Shown piece by piece: positions 32,064 to 35,127 of a DNA stretch of 35,127 nucleotides. Position 1 is the first letter of the stretch; each line of letters begins with the position of its first letter. The notes below the pieces were generated by a model. That model was not told the DNA's origin, did no database searches, and was given only the letters and a program-made list of their open reading frames with translations. A program made the position numbers and the translations under genes. The stretch comes from Nitrospirota bacterium (GTDB lineage Bacteria; Nitrospirota; Thermodesulfovibrionia; Thermodesulfovibrionales; UBA9159): positions 1 through 35,127 of the forward strand of contig JAJYIF010000033.1 in assembly GCA_021790195.1 (NCBI GenBank). The letters run 5' to 3'.

Positions 32064-33503
32064 ATGACCAAGATAGCGCGAAACTTTTTTGTTTATTCTT
32101 TGACGGTAGCTTGTTTCATTTGTATTTCGGATCTCTCACGCTCATATGCGGAGGAATATAAGGACTACACGGTAAAAAAAGGCGACACGCTCTGGGGCAT
32201 ATCCTCGAAAGAAATCTCGGACCCTTTCCTCTGGCCCAAGGTATGGAAGGAAAACCCGGGAGTAAAGAACCCGGATCTTATCTATCCCGGCCAGACGATA
32301 AAGATCCCATTGAAGTTGATGCAAAAGGAAGTTGCACCCGCGCCTCAACCACAGCCGCAAACAGAAGAACCTGTCAAGGTCGAGCATAAGATCGTACCTC
32401 AGCCGGAACCGAAAAAGGAGAAGCCCGAGGAAAAGACAGCGGTTCCAATAACACCAGTCGAAAAGAAGTACCTGGTTGACAAGGATGCGTTCATATCAGG
32501 CGGCTTTATAGCCGACAGCGTAGCACACGTGGGAAAAATCATCGGCGCGCCTTCTGAAAGATCCGCGTTCGGAGAAGGCGATTATGTGTACGTAACGACA
32601 TTGAAGCCCGTGAATGTCAACGAGCGTTTCTACATTATCAGATCCCTGGGCGTCGTTAAGCATCCATCAACCGGGGCCAGGCTCGGCTATCTCATAGATG
32701 TCATTGGAATCGCCCAGATTGTGGGAGAGGAGAGCGGAGAGATAAAGGCAAAGATCGTCTCGTCATACGACGGTATTTTTGTGGGAGACCTTCTCAATGA
32801 TTTCTCGGAGCCGGACATTCCTTACCTTGTCGAGAAACCGCGGACTCCAGATGTCAGCGGAGTCATCGTAGCGGCAAAGAAGAGGCGCACACTGAACGGG
32901 ATGTTGAATTTTGTGTATATCGATAAGGGGAAAAGGGACGGTCTCGAGGCAGGTGACGTGCTGAAGATTCTGTCAAGAAATCAGTATACGGTACCGAACG
33001 GCTCGGTACAGATCATAAGAGTGGAAGAGAAGACTTCGACGGCCATAGTGAGAACAAGCGATAAGGAGGTCTCTGTCGGCGATCTCGTTGTCCCCGCCGG
33101 CGAAGAAGCGTCGGCCTCAAGAGTCGCGAGAACCCAGCTGGACGAAGGGACTCTGGAAGAAGAAGTGAACCTCTTTACAAACCAGTATTCCAATGCTTAT
33201 GAATCGGGCGACATCGACAAATTCATGTCTTTCTATTCGAAATCTGCCGTGGAAAATGGCTTGCACTATGAGGACATAAAACGCGCATACGAGAAAAACT
33301 TTCAAGAAGGCCGTTATGCATACGCCCTGAAGAATGTTCATGTCCAGAAGAGCGATGACCTTATTATATTGACAGGCGCGTATATTATCCGGAGACTACA
33401 GGGAGAAGCCCCGGGTAATACGGTTCAGGGAAAAATAACGTGGACACTTCGAAAAGAAGATGGCTCTCTTAAAATTGTCAGAGCTGATTACAATAGAGTC
33501 TAA
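32064..33503 (+). CDS. Exported LysM protein with a C-terminal NTF2-like domain
   Basis: The 479-residue protein has a signal peptide (NFFVYSLTVACFICISDLS, cleavage near SYA). A LysM domain spans about 33-83 (KDYTVKKGDTLWGISSKEIS, NPDLIYPGQTIKIPLK), which binds peptidoglycan. After a Pro/Glu/Lys-rich linker, a middle region (about 135-370) recurs in LysM proteins of sulfate reducers and relatives. The last 110 residues (LFTNQYSNAYESGDIDKFMS, GKITWTLRKEDGSLKIVRAD) resemble an NTF2/SnoaL-type fold. I chose ATG 32064 after GGGAGGACTT. A much earlier reading start at 31923 lies upstream of the promoter. It converges on rpoD, with only 22 bases between the stops. Confidence 0.82.
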   Translation: MTKIARNFFVYSLTVACFICISDLSRSYAEEYKDYTVKKGDTLWGISSKEISDPFLWPKVWKENPGVKNPDLIYPGQTIKIPLKLMQKEVAPAPQPQPQTEEPVKVEHKIVPQPEPKKEKPEEKTAVPITPVEKKYLVDKDAFISGGFIADSVAHVGKIIGAPSERSAFGEGDYVYVTTLKPVNVNERFYIIRSLGVVKHPSTGARLGYLIDVIGIAQIVGEESGEIKAKIVSSYDGIFVGDLLNDFSEPDIPYLVEKPRTPDVSGVIVAAKKRRTLNGMLNFVYIDKGKRDGLEAGDVLKILSRNQYTVPNGSVQIIRVEEKTSTAIVRTSDKEVSVGDLVVPAGEEASASRVARTQLDEGTLEEEVNLFTNQYSNAYESGDIDKFMSFYSKSAVENGLHYEDIKRAYEKNFQEGRYAYALKNVHVQKSDDLIILTGAYIIRRLQGEAPGNTVQGKITWTLRKEDGSLKIVRADYNRV

Positions 33504-33525
33504 TATCGAGAACAGAGAAAGAACC

Positions 33526-34947
33526 CTAAGTCGTCAGCAGTCTCAGCGCCCTTAATCTGCTCGGGTGTTTGAGTTTCCTTAAGGCCTTGGCCTCTATCTG
33601 GCGCACCCTTTCTCTCGTGATCGACAAATGCCTTCCTACTTCTTCAAGGGTATGGTCTCTTTCAGCGCCAATGCCGAATCTCATCCTTATCACTTTTTCT
33701 TCCTTGGGGGTCAAGGTGCGCAATACCCTCTGGATCTGCTCCGATAATTCTATCCTCTCTGCGTCGGAGTAAGGTGACGGGCTGTTCTTGTCGCCAATGA
33801 AATCTTCAAGCTCCGTATCCTCGTCTCCAACAGGAGTCTGAAGTGCAATAGGATCCTGAATCGCCCGAAAGACTTCTTCGACCTTTCTTGTAGGAACGGT
33901 AAGCTTCTGCGCTATCTCTTCATTGCTCGGCTCTCTGCCTAATTGCTGCGTCAGGTCTCTCGATGCCTTCGTCACCCTGTTATAAAACTCCATCATGTGC
34001 ACAGGCACCCGAATGGTCTTCGTCTGGTCGATAAGCGCCCTTGTGATAGCCTGCCTTATCCACCATGTCGCATAGGTCGAAAATTTAAATCCTTTCTCAT
34101 ATTTGAACTTGTCCACTGCCTTCATAAGACCTATGTTCCCTTCCTGGATGAGGTCAAGCAGGGGGAGCCCCCTTCCAACATAGTTCTTTGCTATATTGAC
34201 CACAAGTCTCAGGTTCCGCGTAATCAGCTCATTCTTTGCCCCCATGACAAGGGATTTCGCCTTGGAGATCCTCTCGTACAGGCCCACGAGATCGCTGATC
34301 CTTACCCCAACTTCCGATTCCACTTTTCTATGTTCCTGCTGGACTTCTTTTGCAAGTGCCTCGAGCTTTTCAGGATGAATCCCCTTCTTCTTCTTCTCAT
34401 TTATTGTCCGCTTAAGATCCTTCAGGGAGCCATGGCGGCCCAATTTTTTCTCGGTCATCGCTACGACTGTCATTAATTCGTCGAGGCGGGAAAGAGATTT
34501 CAAAAGCGCTTCGTCGGCCCGCTCCTCCTCGGGGGTCATTTCTTCTTCGTCTCCGTCAAGACTTGCCTCGATCTTCTTATATATAGGCAGACCGGTAATT
34601 ATGCCCTTTATTATTTCCCTGCCCTCTTCAAGTCTCTTGGCGAGTTCGGTTTCCTCGTCCTTCGTAAGAATCGAAATATCTCCCATCGAATGGAAATAGG
34701 CCTGGACAAGATCCTCCGTTTTTTCATACTCTTCCAGTTCCTCTTCTTCCACCTCTTCTTCAGGGGGCAACGCTTCTTCATAATCAACCACTTTGACGCC
34801 CATATCCTGAAGAAGGTCCATAAGGTCTTCTATTTCGTCGGGGGAAAAGAATTCGGAAGGGAGTGCGTCATTTATCTCATCATAGGTAAGAACTCCGCGT
34901 CTCTTGCCAATGTCTATGATCTCTTCAAATATATCTCGCTCTCTCAT
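33526..34947 (-). CDS. rpoD: Housekeeping RNA polymerase sigma factor (SigA/RpoD)
   Basis: The 473-residue protein has an acidic region 1.1 (residues about 1-60, DIFEEIIDIGKRRGVLTYDE) and the core binding and -10 recognition region 2 with NLRLVVNIAKNYVGRGLPLL, DLIQEGNIGLMKAVDKFKYE and FSTYATWWIRQAITRALIDQ. Region 4 holds RMRFGIGAERDHTLEEVGRH and RERVRQIEAKALRKLKHPSR. The shorter non-conserved insert separates it from the long proteobacterial RpoD. ATG 34945-34947 follows AAGGAGTGAA. The only gap upstream is 25 bases to the terminator of an rRNA gene. A promoter is not visible there, so read-through from the rRNA operon is possible. Confidence 0.95.
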   Translation of the reverse strand: MRERDIFEEIIDIGKRRGVLTYDEINDALPSEFFSPDEIEDLMDLLQDMGVKVVDYEEALPPEEEVEEEELEEYEKTEDLVQAYFHSMGDISILTKDEETELAKRLEEGREIIKGIITGLPIYKKIEASLDGDEEEMTPEEERADEALLKSLSRLDELMTVVAMTEKKLGRHGSLKDLKRTINEKKKKGIHPEKLEALAKEVQQEHRKVESEVGVRISDLVGLYERISKAKSLVMGAKNELITRNLRLVVNIAKNYVGRGLPLLDLIQEGNIGLMKAVDKFKYEKGFKFSTYATWWIRQAITRALIDQTKTIRVPVHMMEFYNRVTKASRDLTQQLGREPSNEEIAQKLTVPTRKVEEVFRAIQDPIALQTPVGDEDTELEDFIGDKNSPSPYSDAERIELSEQIQRVLRTLTPKEEKVIRMRFGIGAERDHTLEEVGRHLSITRERVRQIEAKALRKLKHPSRLRALRLLTT

Positions 34948-34972
34948 TTCACTCCTTGTTGCTCAAACACAT

Positions 34973-34994
34973 AAAAGGGCCTTCTTCAAGGCCC
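34973..34994 (-). terminator. Rho-independent terminator after the 23S rRNA gene
   Basis: On the minus strand GGGCCTT, four-base loop GAAG, AAGGCCC form a perfect seven-base-pair stem, followed by TTTT. It ends 25 bases before the rpoD start codon. The T run is short, so some read-through into rpoD is plausible. Confidence 0.8.
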
Positions 34995-35036
34995 TGAATC
35001 GTTCTTTTGACAACAGGAGGGAAGAAGTAGAATAAG

Positions 35037-35127
35037 GGTCAAGCCACACGGTCTATTAGTACTGGTCAGCTGAATGCGTTACCGCACTTACACTTCCAGC
35101 CTATCGACGTGGTGGTCTACCACAGAC
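35037..35127 (-). rRNA. 23S ribosomal RNA, 3' end (partial)
   Basis: Read on the minus strand, the last bases of the window contain the conserved end of 23S rRNA. GTCGATAGGCTGG and then ACCAGTACTAATAGACCGTG followed by TGGCTTGACC correspond to the E. coli end (GTTGATAGGC ... GGTACTAATGAACCG ... GCTTAACC). The 3' end is placed at about 35037, where GGTCAAGCC starts on the plus strand. Only about 91 bases are inside the window. No 5S rRNA gene lies between this end and rpoD. Confidence 0.93.

Noticed and set aside
34948-35036. A 5S rRNA gene downstream of 23S
   Set aside because: The space is too short, and the sequence does not resemble 5S. It holds only the terminator and the rpoD ribosome site.

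Overview
The window reads as chromosomal DNA of a Gram-negative anaerobe-like bacterium, most plausibly Nitrospirota (Thermodesulfovibrio-like) or a neighbouring Desulfobacterota-type lineage. The basis is the outer-membrane and Kdo biosynthesis genes, DsrE/TusA sulfur-relay proteins, DUF4388 and DUF2275 proteins, and a housekeeping sigma factor next to an rRNA operon. The phylum is an inference from gene content, not from a comparison.

Layout. (1) 1-2.1 kb, minus strand: a DsrE - TusA - DUF302-like - OmpP1/FadL operon behind a near-consensus sigma70 promoter, with two 11-bp direct repeats upstream of it. (2) 2.3-12.7 kb, minus strand: a long housekeeping run with many overlapping genes. In transcription order it holds kdsB, pyrG, kdsA, a secreted coiled-coil protein, kdsD (kpsF), kdsC, pgsA, plsY, a TPR/zinc-ribbon membrane protein, a DUF4388-pilin-like membrane protein and queC. 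It makes CMP-Kdo and its CTP, and it makes phospholipid. (3) 12.8-18.3 kb, plus strand: a divergent ATP-type PEP carboxykinase-like protein, a site-2 protease, trpS, a bacterial endonuclease Q homologue and a DUF169 protein. (4) 18.35-20.75 kb: an AT-richer accessory patch with unrecognised genes and a HigBA-type toxin-antitoxin pair. (5) 20.8-23.9 kb, plus strand: a giant MFS-like/spermidine-synthase-like/TPR fusion. (6) 23.9-29.1 kb, minus strand: a DUF4139 exported protein, a probably frameshifted membrane protein gene, an AAA/DUF4143 ATPase, and an ECF sigma factor with its zf-HC2 anti-sigma factor. The sigma gene and the DUF4139 gene share the motif GAAC-N18-GTCTWA, which suggests a small extracytoplasmic-stress regulon. 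(7) 29.3-35.1 kb: a small zinc-ribbon protein, an EndoIII-like glycosylase, serS, a LysM protein, rpoD, and the 3' end of a 23S rRNA gene. No 5S gene lies downstream of that 23S gene.

The most unusual signals are four dispersed seven-base tandem repeat arrays (one in kdsB, one in queC, and two abutting gene ends), the inferred ECF regulon, and the 23S-terminator-rpoD junction. I see no CRISPR array, insertion sequence or prophage. I found no clear new multi-gene defence system. The nearest candidates for something undescribed are the sulfur-relay/outer-membrane operon, the TPR plus DUF4388-pilin pair, and the unknown 242-codon gene in the accessory patch.
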